A program made the position numbers and the translations under genes. The notes beneath the pieces were generated by a model, which saw only the letters and a program-made list of their open reading frames with translations, did not search any database and was not told the origin of the DNA. Positions 56,387 through 63,789 of a DNA stretch of 64,000 nucleotides are shown here, one piece after another (within the stretch, counting starts at the first letter, position 1; every line of letters begins with the position of its first letter). This stretch comes from Streptomyces sp. NRRL S-340 (GTDB taxonomy: Bacteria > Actinomycetota > Actinomycetes > Streptomycetales > Streptomycetaceae), in the NCBI RefSeq assembly GCF_000720185.1, contig NZ_JOIY01000049.1, forward strand, positions 12,291-76,290. The letters are read 5' to 3'.

Positions 56387-56566
56387 ATGAACCTTTCCAC
56401 CGCTCAGGTGCCCACGGAGAAGTGGAGCACCAACCCCGAGAGCCAGGCCCTGCTGGCCGCGTCCTGCTGCTGCTCTTCCGTCCTGTGCTGCTGCTGCTGC
56501 GGCGTGGCGACCGGCATGAGCGCGGTCCGCACCACCGAGGCGGAGCTGGTCCCGGCCGGCCGGTGA
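56387..56566 (+). CDS. LAP precursor peptide 2, SagA-like (59 residues)
   Basis: A 59-residue peptide. Residues 1-25 form the leader (MNLSTAQVPTEKWSTNPESQ then ALLAA), and the core starts at Ser 26: SCCCSSVLCCCCCGVATG, followed by an acidic/polar tail ending ELVPAGR. Eight Cys (27-29, 34-38) and three Ser (26, 30, 31) are clustered as heterocycle sites. The Cys-run plus GVATG closely resembles SagA, whose core has CCCCC-TT-CC followed by FSIATG. It lies between YcaO 2 and E1-like 2, in the position expected of their substrate. Spacing from an AGGGAG site is about 13 bases, slightly long. Confidence 0.92.
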   Translation: MNLSTAQVPTEKWSTNPESQALLAASCCCSSVLCCCCCGVATGMSAVRTTEAELVPAGR

Positions 56567-56675
56567 GACCACCGTGCGGGCCCCTCCCCGGGGCCCGCAC
56601 GACCACGCCGGACACGGCATCCCGCACGCCCCCTCCGGCCCCCGGTCCCAGCCGCCCACCCCGCAGAAGGCACCC

Positions 56676-57626
56676 ATGACCTCCTACACGCTCAATCCCC
56701 ACCTGCGTTTCCTGCGGCGCACCGACGACGAGGTGCTGATCAGCCGCGGCAGCCGCTCGATCCACTCGGAGCTGCTGCGCGACGACGCGGGCGGCGGCGT
56801 CCTCGCCGACCTCCTCGAACGGCTGCGCACCCCGGCCGACGCACAGGCGCTCACCGAATGGGCCCGTGAGCACGCGCCCGGTGCGCGGCTCGACATCCCC
56901 GCCGTCCTCGCCCACCTCGCCGGCAAGGGCATCGTGGTACCGGCCGGCGCCGACCCCGCCCACACCCATCTCCGTACGGTGTTCCCGGCCCCCGCGGGTA
57001 CGCCGGAGCCGTCCGTTCCGGTCACGGTCGTGGGGGACGGCGCGCTCGCCGCCACCGTCGTGCGGCAACTGTCCGCCTCCGGTCTCACGGCGGCCGGTGC
57101 CACGGTCCGCGAGGCACCGCTCCCGGCACCGGACGAGGTGCCCGAGGAGCTGTTCGCCGGCGCGGGCTTCGTCGTCGTGGCCCTCGACCGGCCCGACTCG
57201 ACGCTGCTGCACGCCCTCAACGACACGGCGCTGCGCGGCAAGACGCCCTGGATGCCGGTGTACTTCGACGGCGGCGAGGGCGTCGTCGGCCCGACCCACG
57301 TGCCCGGCGAGAGCGCCTGCCACCTGGAGTTCGAGCTGCTGACCGACTCCTCCGTCGGCTTCAACGGCCACGTCCTGGAGCTGCGGCACGGCGCCGACGC
57401 GTACGGCCCGACCGCCGCCGCCCCGGCGCACCAGCTGGAGATCGTCTCCGGCCTCGCCGTCGAGGCGCTCCTGGCACACCTGGCGGGCGGCGAACGGATC
57501 ACCGCCGCCCGCGCCGTGCGGTTCGACTTCGAGCGCATGGAGATCGACTACCAGGACGTGATGCGGCTGCCGCGCTGCCCGGCCTGCGGCCCGCAACGCG
57601 CCCCCTACCGCAACCCGTTCCTGTGA
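56676..57626 (+). CDS. E1-like TOMM partner / leader-binding protein 2 (SagC-like)
   Basis: A 316-residue E1-fold protein. It opens PHLRFLRRTDDEVLISRGSR, the RRE-like start of TOMM partner proteins, has a winged-helix part (about 35-90) and a short Rossmann segment VTVVGDGALAATVVRQLS. The zinc site looks incomplete: only Cys 215 (ESACHLEF) remains of the first CxxC, while Cys 301/304 (RCPACG) are intact. His 216 might substitute. It probably delivers precursor 2 to YcaO 2. It starts 109 bases after the precursor stop, with GAAGG at the start, and is followed 11 bases later by the next gene. Confidence 0.85.
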   Translation: MTSYTLNPHLRFLRRTDDEVLISRGSRSIHSELLRDDAGGGVLADLLERLRTPADAQALTEWAREHAPGARLDIPAVLAHLAGKGIVVPAGADPAHTHLRTVFPAPAGTPEPSVPVTVVGDGALAATVVRQLSASGLTAAGATVREAPLPAPDEVPEELFAGAGFVVVALDRPDSTLLHALNDTALRGKTPWMPVYFDGGEGVVGPTHVPGESACHLEFELLTDSSVGFNGHVLELRHGADAYGPTAAAPAHQLEIVSGLAVEALLAHLAGGERITAARAVRFDFERMEIDYQDVMRLPRCPACGPQRAPYRNPFL

Positions 57627-57637
57627 CAGGAGCCACC

Positions 57638-58549
57638 ATGGAGACCGCGTTCCCCCCGACCGGCCGGGGCGGCGTACCGCTGGACGAGACGCCGGTGCCG
57701 GACCCGGCCAAGACGCTGGTGCTGCGGCCCTCGCCGTCCGCGGCACACCAGCAACGGCTCACCGCCCGCACCCCCGACCCGGCGGAGTTCTTCCACGTCA
57801 ACTCCGCCCTGTCCCCCACCGGCGCGCACAACACGCCGCTGGACGAGGACCGTCTCCACGAGGTCATGACGTGGTTCCACGGCAGCGCCTTCGCCCCGCA
57901 CGAGGACGAATGGGACCCGCAGGAGGCACAGGCGGGCGGCGCCGTGCTGCCCGCGGCCGCCCTGCGCGCGGCCTGGAACGTGGAACTGCCCGGCTCGCTC
58001 GGCGAGGACGGCGACGAACTCCTCTACGGAACCGATCTGATGCTCCTGCTGCACGGCAGGCTCTACCGCTGGTTCCCCGGCCGCGACTGGCTGTTCACCG
58101 ACTCCCGGCACCCCGAGGAGACCGTCGCCGCGATCCGGGACTGCCTCCTGCCGTCGCACGCCTCCCGGGGCCCGCGGGCCGAGGCCCTGCTCTTCGTGGT
58201 GGGCGTCGCCCCGCGCCTGACCTCTCTGCAGGGGCCGCGCGGCTACCGCAGGCTGCTGGTCACCGCGGGCCGTCTCACCGACCGGCTGACGCGCGCGGTC
58301 GCCGACGCGGTCGGCGCGGCCCCGCCCGTGCTCCTGGACTTCTACGACGACCGACTGCACCGGCTGCTCGGCCTCGACGGGGTGGAGCGCGCGGTGCAGG
58401 CCGTCGTGCCGCTGCCGTGGCCGGACCGTGCGGCACAGCACTCCCCCCGTGCCGACGGCGCGCCCCACCTGCCGGAGGCGTCCGGCACCCCGGACACACC
58501 CGACACACCCGACGCACCTGACACACCCGACGCAGAAAGCAGCCGATGA
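57638..58549 (+). CDS. Degenerate nitroreductase-like protein of the LAP cluster
   Basis: A 303-residue protein. Segments such as VVGVAPRLTSLQGPRGYRRL and ADAVGAAPPVLLDFYDDRLH follow the pattern of the second half of SagB-type dehydrogenases (ERSAWKYG..., GFDD..LN.LLGLDG), ending in LLGLDGVERAVQAVVPLPW, but the FMN-phosphate RxSxR and the catalytic Lys-Tyr are missing. It may be a non-catalytic partner of the SagB encoded next. The C-terminal 20 residues are an acidic repeat of TPD/APD. The ATG is preceded by CAGGAG, and its stop overlaps the start of SagB 2 (ATGA). Identity as a nitroreductase relative is inference. Confidence 0.6.
   Translation: METAFPPTGRGGVPLDETPVPDPAKTLVLRPSPSAAHQQRLTARTPDPAEFFHVNSALSPTGAHNTPLDEDRLHEVMTWFHGSAFAPHEDEWDPQEAQAGGAVLPAAALRAAWNVELPGSLGEDGDELLYGTDLMLLLHGRLYRWFPGRDWLFTDSRHPEETVAAIRDCLLPSHASRGPRAEALLFVVGVAPRLTSLQGPRGYRRLLVTAGRLTDRLTRAVADAVGAAPPVLLDFYDDRLHRLLGLDGVERAVQAVVPLPWPDRAAQHSPRADGAPHLPEASGTPDTPDTPDAPDTPDAESSR
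58490..58534 (+). repeat. 9-bp tandem repeat encoding TPD/APD units
   Basis: Five consecutive 9-base units of the type CCCGACACA or CCCGACGCA near the 3' end of the degenerate nitroreductase gene. They encode the acidic tail in frame, so copy number could vary without breaking the gene or the downstream overlap. Confidence 0.7.
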
Positions 58550-59409
58550 CGACCGCCGACGAGCTCGACACCCTGCTGGCCGGCCTGTCCCGACGGGACC
58601 GCGAAGCGGTCGCCGCGCTGCTGCGCCCCGCACTGCGGGAGCGCGAGCGCACCGGCGACCGCGCCGCTCTCGACGTCGTGTCCATGGCCCACCGGGCGCT
58701 GAACGCCCCGGAGACCATGGCCGACAAGGTGAGCGCACGCGCCGCGCCGGCCCCGCAGGTGCTTCCGGTGCGCGCCGGGCGGGCCGAAGTGGCCTTTCCC
58801 GGCGAACTGCCCAAGCTGACCCACCTGTTGCAGGACGTACTGGCGGCCCGCGCCTCCCGCCGCGACTTCGCGGGCCGGCCGCTCTCCCTGGAGGACGTCG
58901 CCGGCCTGCTCGCCCACTCCTACGGCGTCCGCGGCACCACCGCGGCGTACAACAGCCCCTCGTTCCCCACCCGTTACGCCCCCAGCGCGGGCGGCGTCCA
59001 GTCCACCGACATCTACGTGATCGTCAACGACGTCACGGGCGTCGCGCCGGGCGCGTACCTGTACGCCCCGCAGGACGGCGGCGCGCTGCGCCTGCTCAAC
59101 CGGGGCGACATGCGCCGTCTCGTCGTCGAGGCGTGCCCGGACACCGAGTGGATGTACAGCGCGGGCGCGGTGCTCGTCCTGGCCGGTTCGCTCTCCCGCG
59201 GCCGGTGGAAGTACGGGGACCGCTCCTACTGCTTCGCCCACCTCGACGCCGGGTTCGTCGGCGAGAACCTCTATCTGTGCGCCGCCTCGCTCGGCCTGCG
59301 CATCTGCGCGGTGGCGGGCTTCGACGCGGACCGTGTCGGCGGCGTCCTCGGCCTCGACGGCAAGCAGGACATCCCGCTGCTGCTCATGCCGGTCGGTACG
59401 CGCGCCTGA
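58546..59409 (+). CDS. SagB-type FMN azoline dehydrogenase 2
   Basis: A 287-residue azoline dehydrogenase. FMN-phosphate motif AARASRRDFAGRPLSLEDVA; PSAGGVQSTDIYVIV pocket motif; catalytic Lys-Tyr in GRWKYGDRSYCF followed by HLDAGFVGENLYLCAASLGL, the classical SagB/BcerB pattern; the end reads LGLDGKQDIPLLLMPVG. It is shorter than SagB 1 and more typical. The start overlaps the previous gene by four bases (ATGA), so expression is coupled. It most likely oxidises thiazolines and oxazolines of precursor 2. Confidence 0.93.
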   Translation: MTTADELDTLLAGLSRRDREAVAALLRPALRERERTGDRAALDVVSMAHRALNAPETMADKVSARAAPAPQVLPVRAGRAEVAFPGELPKLTHLLQDVLAARASRRDFAGRPLSLEDVAGLLAHSYGVRGTTAAYNSPSFPTRYAPSAGGVQSTDIYVIVNDVTGVAPGAYLYAPQDGGALRLLNRGDMRRLVVEACPDTEWMYSAGAVLVLAGSLSRGRWKYGDRSYCFAHLDAGFVGENLYLCAASLGLRICAVAGFDADRVGGVLGLDGKQDIPLLLMPVGTRA

Positions 59410-59448
59410 CCGGGCCCCTCCGCGGCCCCCCGCCCGGCCCCCGATCCG

Positions 59449-59487
59449 CCCCCGCGGCCCTGACCTCCCCCGCCAGGGCCGCGGGGG
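59449..59487. terminator. Bidirectional terminator, 14-bp perfect stem
   Basis: CCCCCGCGGCCCTG and CAGGGCCGCGGGGG with an 11-base loop, between SagB 2 and the convergent MFS gene. It ends the right-arm operon. Confidence 0.85.
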
Positions 59488-59606
59488 CCTTGCCGCACCG
59501 CTCACCCCCGCGCACACCGCTCACACCCGCCCCGGGCCCCCGTCGGACCGCCGCGCCCCCCTCACGCCCGCCCGGCGGCCCGCCTGCGCGAGCCGCCGCA
59601 CACCGC

Positions 59607-61241
59607 TCACCCCCGCTCCCCGGCGCCCTCCCCGAGCCCGGCGGCGGACGGCGCCGTGCGCTCCTCGCCGGCCTTCTCCCCCAGGCGCCCGCGCCGCACC
59701 AGCACCAGCGACAGCAGGCAGCCGAACAGCAGCACCCCGGCACCGCTGTACTCCGCCACGTGCAGCCCCCGCACGAAGGCCTGGTCGGCCGCGTGCGCCA
59801 CCTTCGCGGGCAGGTCGGCCCCGCCCAGCCGGGTGCCGCCTGCGAGCCGTTCGACGTAACCGGCGCGCTCGCCCGCCGGGACACCGAGCGAGGCGAGCCG
59901 GTGGCCGAGGTCGCGGTTCATCTGCGCGGTCAGCACCGAGCCGAGGACCGCCACCCCGATGACCCCGCCGAGTTCCCGCAGGGTGTTGCTGGAGGCCGAC
60001 GCGAGCCCCGCCCGCTCGGCCGGCACCCGGGCGAGCGCCGTGGCCGTGATGGGCGTGAGCACGAGCCCCATGCCCAGGCCGATCACCGGCAGCAGCCACC
60101 AGTACGAACGGAACGAGGCGTCCGCGCCGAACCGCGCCATCATCGCCATCGCGAACGCCGACACCAGCAGCCCCGCCGTCATCGGGTACCCGGCGCCGAA
60201 CCGCCCGGCGATCCAGCCCGCCAGCGGGGTCACGGCGGCCACGACCACCATCGCGGGCATGACGACCAGACCCGCGCCGGTCGCCGACCAGCCGAGCACC
60301 TGCTGGAGCCACAGGCTCAGGAAGTACAGCACCGAGAACATGCCGAGATAGAGGAAGAGGCCGTTGAGCAGGGCGCCGGTGAACAACCGGTCGCGGAACA
60401 TGGCGAGGTCGAGCATGGGGCTGCGCACCTTGCGCTCCACCAGCACGAACAGCGGCAGCGCGACAGCGGCCAGCACATAGCCGCCGACGACGTACGGGTC
60501 GGTCCAGCCGCGCACCGGGCCCTCGATGGTGGCGTACACCGCCGCGCCGGTCACCAGCACGCCGAGCAGCTGCCCGGCCGGGTCGAGCCCGCGGCCGGCC
60601 CGGTCGGCGGACTCGGGGACGAGCAGGAGGCCGCCGACGAGTCCGATCAGCGCGACCGGCACGTTGAGCCAGAAGACCCACGCCCACCCGAGGTGGTCGA
60701 CGACGGGTCCGCCGACGATCGGGCCGACGCCCAGGCCGAGCCCGGAGACACCGGCCCAGATGCCGATCGCCACGGCCCGTTCGCGTTCGTCGGTGTAGAT
60801 TTGGCGGATGATCGACAGCGTGCCGGGCATGAACGCGGCGGCCCCCGCGCCCTGCAGCACCCGGCCCGCGACGAGGACCCCGACATGACCGGCCAGCGCG
60901 CACACCGCCGAGCCCGCCCCGAACAGCAGCAGCCCGGTCAGGAACACCTTGCGGCGCCCGAAGAGGTCACCGATCGTGCCGGCCGTCAGCATGAGCGCGG
61001 CGAGGCTGAGACTGTAGCCGTCGACGATCCACTGCAGGTCGCTGATGCCGGCGTCCAGCTCCCGCTGCAGACTGGGCAACGCCACGTTGACGACGGTATT
61101 GTCGAGCATCGCCATGAACAGGGACACGCACAGCACGAGCAGCGCCGCGGTGCGGCGGCCGCGGCTCAGCGGGGCTCCGACGGTGTCCGGCGCGGGTGCG
61201 GGCGCGCTCACGCTGCGGGGGTCGGGATGAACGGCGGGCAT
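59607..61241 (-). CDS. MFS drug:H+ antiporter, DHA2 (14-helix) family
   Basis: A 544-residue exporter with about 14 helices. Signature segments: LFMAMLDNTVVNVALPSLQR (motif D1), GTIGDLFGRRKVFLTG (motif A), GRVLQGAGAAAFMPGTLSII (motif B) and VGPIVGGPVVDHLGW (motif C). It is the only transport system inside the cluster; the usual LAP ABC exporter (SagGHI) is absent, so it is the best candidate for product export or self-resistance. It is divergent from a TetR gene, the classic repressor-efflux arrangement. The ATG at 61241 follows GGAG by five bases. Confidence 0.9.
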   Translation of the reverse strand: MPAVHPDPRSVSAPAPAPDTVGAPLSRGRRTAALLVLCVSLFMAMLDNTVVNVALPSLQRELDAGISDLQWIVDGYSLSLAALMLTAGTIGDLFGRRKVFLTGLLLFGAGSAVCALAGHVGVLVAGRVLQGAGAAAFMPGTLSIIRQIYTDERERAVAIGIWAGVSGLGLGVGPIVGGPVVDHLGWAWVFWLNVPVALIGLVGGLLLVPESADRAGRGLDPAGQLLGVLVTGAAVYATIEGPVRGWTDPYVVGGYVLAAVALPLFVLVERKVRSPMLDLAMFRDRLFTGALLNGLFLYLGMFSVLYFLSLWLQQVLGWSATGAGLVVMPAMVVVAAVTPLAGWIAGRFGAGYPMTAGLLVSAFAMAMMARFGADASFRSYWWLLPVIGLGMGLVLTPITATALARVPAERAGLASASSNTLRELGGVIGVAVLGSVLTAQMNRDLGHRLASLGVPAGERAGYVERLAGGTRLGGADLPAKVAHAADQAFVRGLHVAEYSGAGVLLFGCLLSLVLVRRGRLGEKAGEERTAPSAAGLGEGAGERG

Positions 61242-61318
61242 GATCACTCCAATACGTCTGCGTCGGCCGGGCGCCGTGCGCGCCCGGCACTCGGTGGGAA
61301 CGGGATGAGGTCATCGCG

Positions 61319-62023
61319 ATGACGCGCCGGTCACCCGGGGGCACCGCCCGTCGCGCCGTGCCCCTGTCGGCCGCGGCGATCACGCGCTGCGCCCGGGAGC
61401 TGATCGAGGACGACGGCCTGGAGTCCCTGTCGATGCGTCGGCTCGCCGAGCGCCTGGACACCCAGGCCGCCTCGCTGTACCGGCACGTGCACAACAAGGA
61501 GGAGCTGGTCGACCTGGTGGCCGACTCGCTCTTCGGCGACTTCGAGCCGACCGTCGAGCACGGTCCGGACGACGACTGGCGCTCGTACCTGACCCGGGTG
61601 GCCACCACCTACCGCGCGTTCCTCCTGGACCACAAGGACGCCGAGCGCGTCGTGGCCGGCCGGTTCGCCGTCGGCAAGAACCTGGTGCGGCTGATGGAGC
61701 CGATGCTGCAGACGCTGCGGACCGCCGGCCTGAACGAGCGCGACTCGGCGTACGTGCTGTACCTGGTGGTCGTCCACGTGCAGGGCTTCGTGCTGCACGA
61801 GAAGGCGCCGCTGTCCGCGTCCAACGCGGCGGGCCTGAGCCGGGAGCTGGTCCTCACGACCACCCGTGACCTGCTCGAACACTTCCCGGACGAGGACTTC
61901 CCGCGGGTGCGCGAGGCGGCACCGTACCTGGCCGAGCCGGGCCTGGACGCGCGGTTCCGCTACGGACTGGACCTGCTGCTCGACGGGCTGGCCCTGCGGA
62001 TCGCGGAGTCCGGCGCGGCGTGA
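61319..62023 (+). CDS. TetR-family transcriptional regulator
   Basis: A 234-residue repressor. The helix-turn-helix is LSMRRLAERLDTQAASLYRH followed by VHNKEELVDLVADSLFG, and the C-terminal domain (about 90-225) is of the TetR-C class (YRAFLLDHKDAERVVAGRFA). It presumably senses the exported compound and represses the divergent MFS gene; the 77-base gap between them should contain the operator, though I see no clear palindrome. Start placed at ATG 61319 after GAGG. Confidence 0.9.
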   Translation: MTRRSPGGTARRAVPLSAAAITRCARELIEDDGLESLSMRRLAERLDTQAASLYRHVHNKEELVDLVADSLFGDFEPTVEHGPDDDWRSYLTRVATTYRAFLLDHKDAERVVAGRFAVGKNLVRLMEPMLQTLRTAGLNERDSAYVLYLVVVHVQGFVLHEKAPLSASNAAGLSRELVLTTTRDLLEHFPDEDFPRVREAAPYLAEPGLDARFRYGLDLLLDGLALRIAESGAA

Positions 62024-62064
62024 ACCGCCCCGCCGCGCACCGGGCGATGCGCGGCGGCAGCGGG

Positions 62065-62289
62065 TCATCGGCGCCATCGCCGGTTCTGCCGCCGTTCCTG
62101 CTGCGCCTGTGCGCGGGCCTGCTCCCGGGCCTGCTGGCGTTCGCGCTGCGCCCGGTCGCGTTCGGCCTCCTCGGCGGCGCGGCGCTCGTCACGCAACTCC
62201 TCTGCCTGGCGCCGCAGTTCGTCGCGCTCGCGCTGCTCCACGTCACGGCGGGCCCGTTCCTCCGGATCGCCCTGCCACGGCCACCTCAT
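62065..62289 (-). CDS. Small charged coiled-coil protein, unknown
   Basis: A 74-residue protein that starts MRWPWQGDPEERARRDVEQR and is then almost entirely Arg/Glu/Gln/Ala in a continuous helix ending RRQNRRWRR. No signal or membrane segment. A GGGAGGAACC site in front of the ATG supports translation. It lies in the 442-base gap between the TetR and methyltransferase genes on the opposite strand. Similar Arg/Glu-rich short proteins are common in streptomycetes without known role; link to the cluster is doubtful. Confidence 0.6.
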   Translation of the reverse strand: MRWPWQGDPEERARRDVEQRERDELRRQAEELRDERRAAEEAERDRAQRERQQAREQARAQAQQERRQNRRWRR

Positions 62290-62407
62290 GGTTCCTCCCC
62301 ACCTGAACCCGTGTCGAACTCAAGCCGGCGCCGTGTCGCGCTGCTGCCGATCGATGCCGACCAGAGGGGTCTGTCGTGCTCGTGGAACCGAGGCTAGCAT
62401 CATGTGC

Positions 62408-62422
62408 GAACAGTGTTAGCAG
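62408..62422 (+). promoter_or_regulatory. Cluster-specific motif GAACAGTGTTAGCAG (copy 2)
   Basis: Identical to the site at 53420-53434. It lies 44 bases upstream of the methyltransferase start, which makes that gene part of the same regulon. Confidence 0.65.
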
Positions 62423-62465
62423 GCTCGGTGCGAACGTCTCGAATCCGCCGCCCAGGAGGCACTCC

Positions 62466-63500
62466 ATGACCCCGTCGACCGGATACGATCAGCCCCAACT
62501 CCCGCCGCACGTAAGGCTCATGAGCCTGGTCGCGGGCAAGTGGATGGCGCAGCCGATCATCGCGCTCGCCGAACTCGATGTCGCGGAGGCGCTCGCGGAC
62601 GGCCCCCTGGACACCCATGGGCTCGCCGCGCGGGTCGGCGCCGACGCCGGCGCCTTGGAGCGGATCCTGCGCGCCGCCGCCTGTCTGGGCGTGGTGGCAC
62701 GCGACCCCGACGGCCGGGGCTGGCGCACCACGGAGGTGGGCGAGAAGCTCCGCGCGGGCGTGCCCAACAGCCTGCGCGACTTCGCCCTGTTCATGGGCGA
62801 CCCGGCGACGATGGCCTCCTTCGCCGCGCTCACCGACACCGTACGGGGCAACGGCCCCGCGTTCGACAGGGTGCACGGCCGCCCGTTGTTCGAACACCTG
62901 GCACAGGCACCCGAGTTGGCGCGCCGCTACCAGGGCGCCTGGGGCCCGCTGACGGCGGAACTCGCCGAAGACGTGACGAAGGACTACGACTTCAGCCGCT
63001 ACCGGGTCCTCGCCGACGTCGGCGGCGGCAACGGCGAGCTGCTCGCCGGGCTGCTCACCGCGCTCCCCGAGGCCCGCGGGATCCTCATCGACCGCCCCGA
63101 CGCCCTGGACACCGCGCGCGCCCGGCTCGCCGGCGGCACTCTGGCCTCCCGGATCACCTTCCGCCCGATCGGTGAACTCCCCGCCGACGCCGACGCCTAC
63201 GTGCTCAAGAACGTGCTGCACTGCTACGGCGACGACGCCTGCGCCGAGCTGCTCGCGGAGGTCGCCGCCGCGATGCGGGGCCGGGAGGACGCGCGGCTGG
63301 TCCTCATCGAGACGGTGGTCGCCGAGGACGACCGGTTCGACTGGGCGAAGTTCATCGACATCGAGGTGATGGCGAACAACGGCGGACGCGAGCGCACGCG
63401 CGCCGAGTGGCACGCACTGCTCCAGCGAGCGGGCTTCGCACTCACCTCGGTGACGCCCACCACTCCGCCGCAGAACGTGATCGAAGCCCGCCTGGCGTGA
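62466..63500 (+). CDS. SAM-dependent O-methyltransferase (acetylserotonin OMT-like)
   Basis: A 344-residue class I methyltransferase of the plant/bacterial O-methyltransferase (Methyltransf_2) type: an N-terminal dimerisation winged helix (about 1-95, ALAELDVAEALADGPLDTHG), the SAM loop VLADVGGGNGELLAGLL at about 180, and the C-terminal segments VLKNVLHCYGDDACAELLAE and RLVLIETVVAEDDRF. Canonical members of this family have a His base; the IEVMANNGGRERTRAEWHAL region here resembles DMMVLTGGKERTEAEF. A good site, CAGGAGG, precedes the ATG. It shares the 15-base motif with the P450 promoter, so it is a probable tailoring methyltransferase of the LAP product. Confidence 0.9.
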   Translation: MTPSTGYDQPQLPPHVRLMSLVAGKWMAQPIIALAELDVAEALADGPLDTHGLAARVGADAGALERILRAAACLGVVARDPDGRGWRTTEVGEKLRAGVPNSLRDFALFMGDPATMASFAALTDTVRGNGPAFDRVHGRPLFEHLAQAPELARRYQGAWGPLTAELAEDVTKDYDFSRYRVLADVGGGNGELLAGLLTALPEARGILIDRPDALDTARARLAGGTLASRITFRPIGELPADADAYVLKNVLHCYGDDACAELLAEVAAAMRGREDARLVLIETVVAEDDRFDWAKFIDIEVMANNGGRERTRAEWHALLQRAGFALTSVTPTTPPQNVIEARLA

Positions 63501-63561
63501 CGGCGGCGGGCCAGGGTCTCGTGGGACGCAGGGCCGGTGCGGCAGCCGCCCCCCTACGCGA

Positions 63562-63599
63562 GAAGGGCCCTCGCGGACTCTCGCCCGCGAAGACCCTTC
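63562..63599. terminator. Stem-loop terminator after the methyltransferase gene
   Basis: GAAGGG and TCGCGG pair with CCGCGA and CCCTTC around an 8-base loop, with a 3-base internal mismatch. It lies between the methyltransferase (plus) and the tRNA remnant (minus). Confidence 0.65.
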
Positions 63600-63605
63600 A
63601 CACCG

Positions 63606-63647
63606 TCGGGACGACAGGATTTGAACCTGCGACCCCTTGACCCCCAG
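63606..63647 (-). other. 3' end of tRNA-Pro (GGG), probable attachment site
   Basis: Read on the minus strand, 42 bases from CTGGGGGTCAAGGGGTCGCA to TCCTGTCGTCCCGA match the anticodon loop, variable loop, T-arm and acceptor 3' strand of streptomycete tRNA-Pro(GGG). Upstream of the anticodon loop (higher coordinates) the sequence is unrelated and AT-rich, so the 5' half of the tRNA is missing. This is the typical trace of site-specific integration into the 3' end of a tRNA gene; the element should extend to the right, with the complete tRNA at its far end, outside this window. Confidence 0.75.
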
Positions 63648-63656
63648 GAGTACGAG

Positions 63657-63785
63657 TCAAGCATATTTTCTGGACATAACAGACCCAATCCGCGCGAAAG
63701 TTGTGCATGGAAGCATGCATCGTGCACCACGGCGCGTACCGGGTGGTCCCCAACTGGTCCCCAGGATCACCGTTCTGGCGGTGAC
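63657..63785. other. AT-richer left edge of the presumed integrative element
   Basis: The 130 bases right of the tRNA remnant are AT-rich and contain the imperfect direct repeat TGGTCCCCAACTGGTCCCCAG and the palindromic TGCATG...GCATGCA stretch near 63705-63730. These could be integrase-binding sites. No gene seen. Confidence 0.35.
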
Positions 63786-63789
63786 TTCA

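Noticed and set aside
49535..59409. Thiopeptide cluster
   Set aside because: No LanB-type Ser/Thr dehydratase or pyridine synthase is present; the E1/YcaO/SagB sets indicate linear azol(in)e peptides.
63606..63680. Complete tRNA gene
   Set aside because: The D-arm and 5' acceptor strand are absent; only the 3' 42 bases match.
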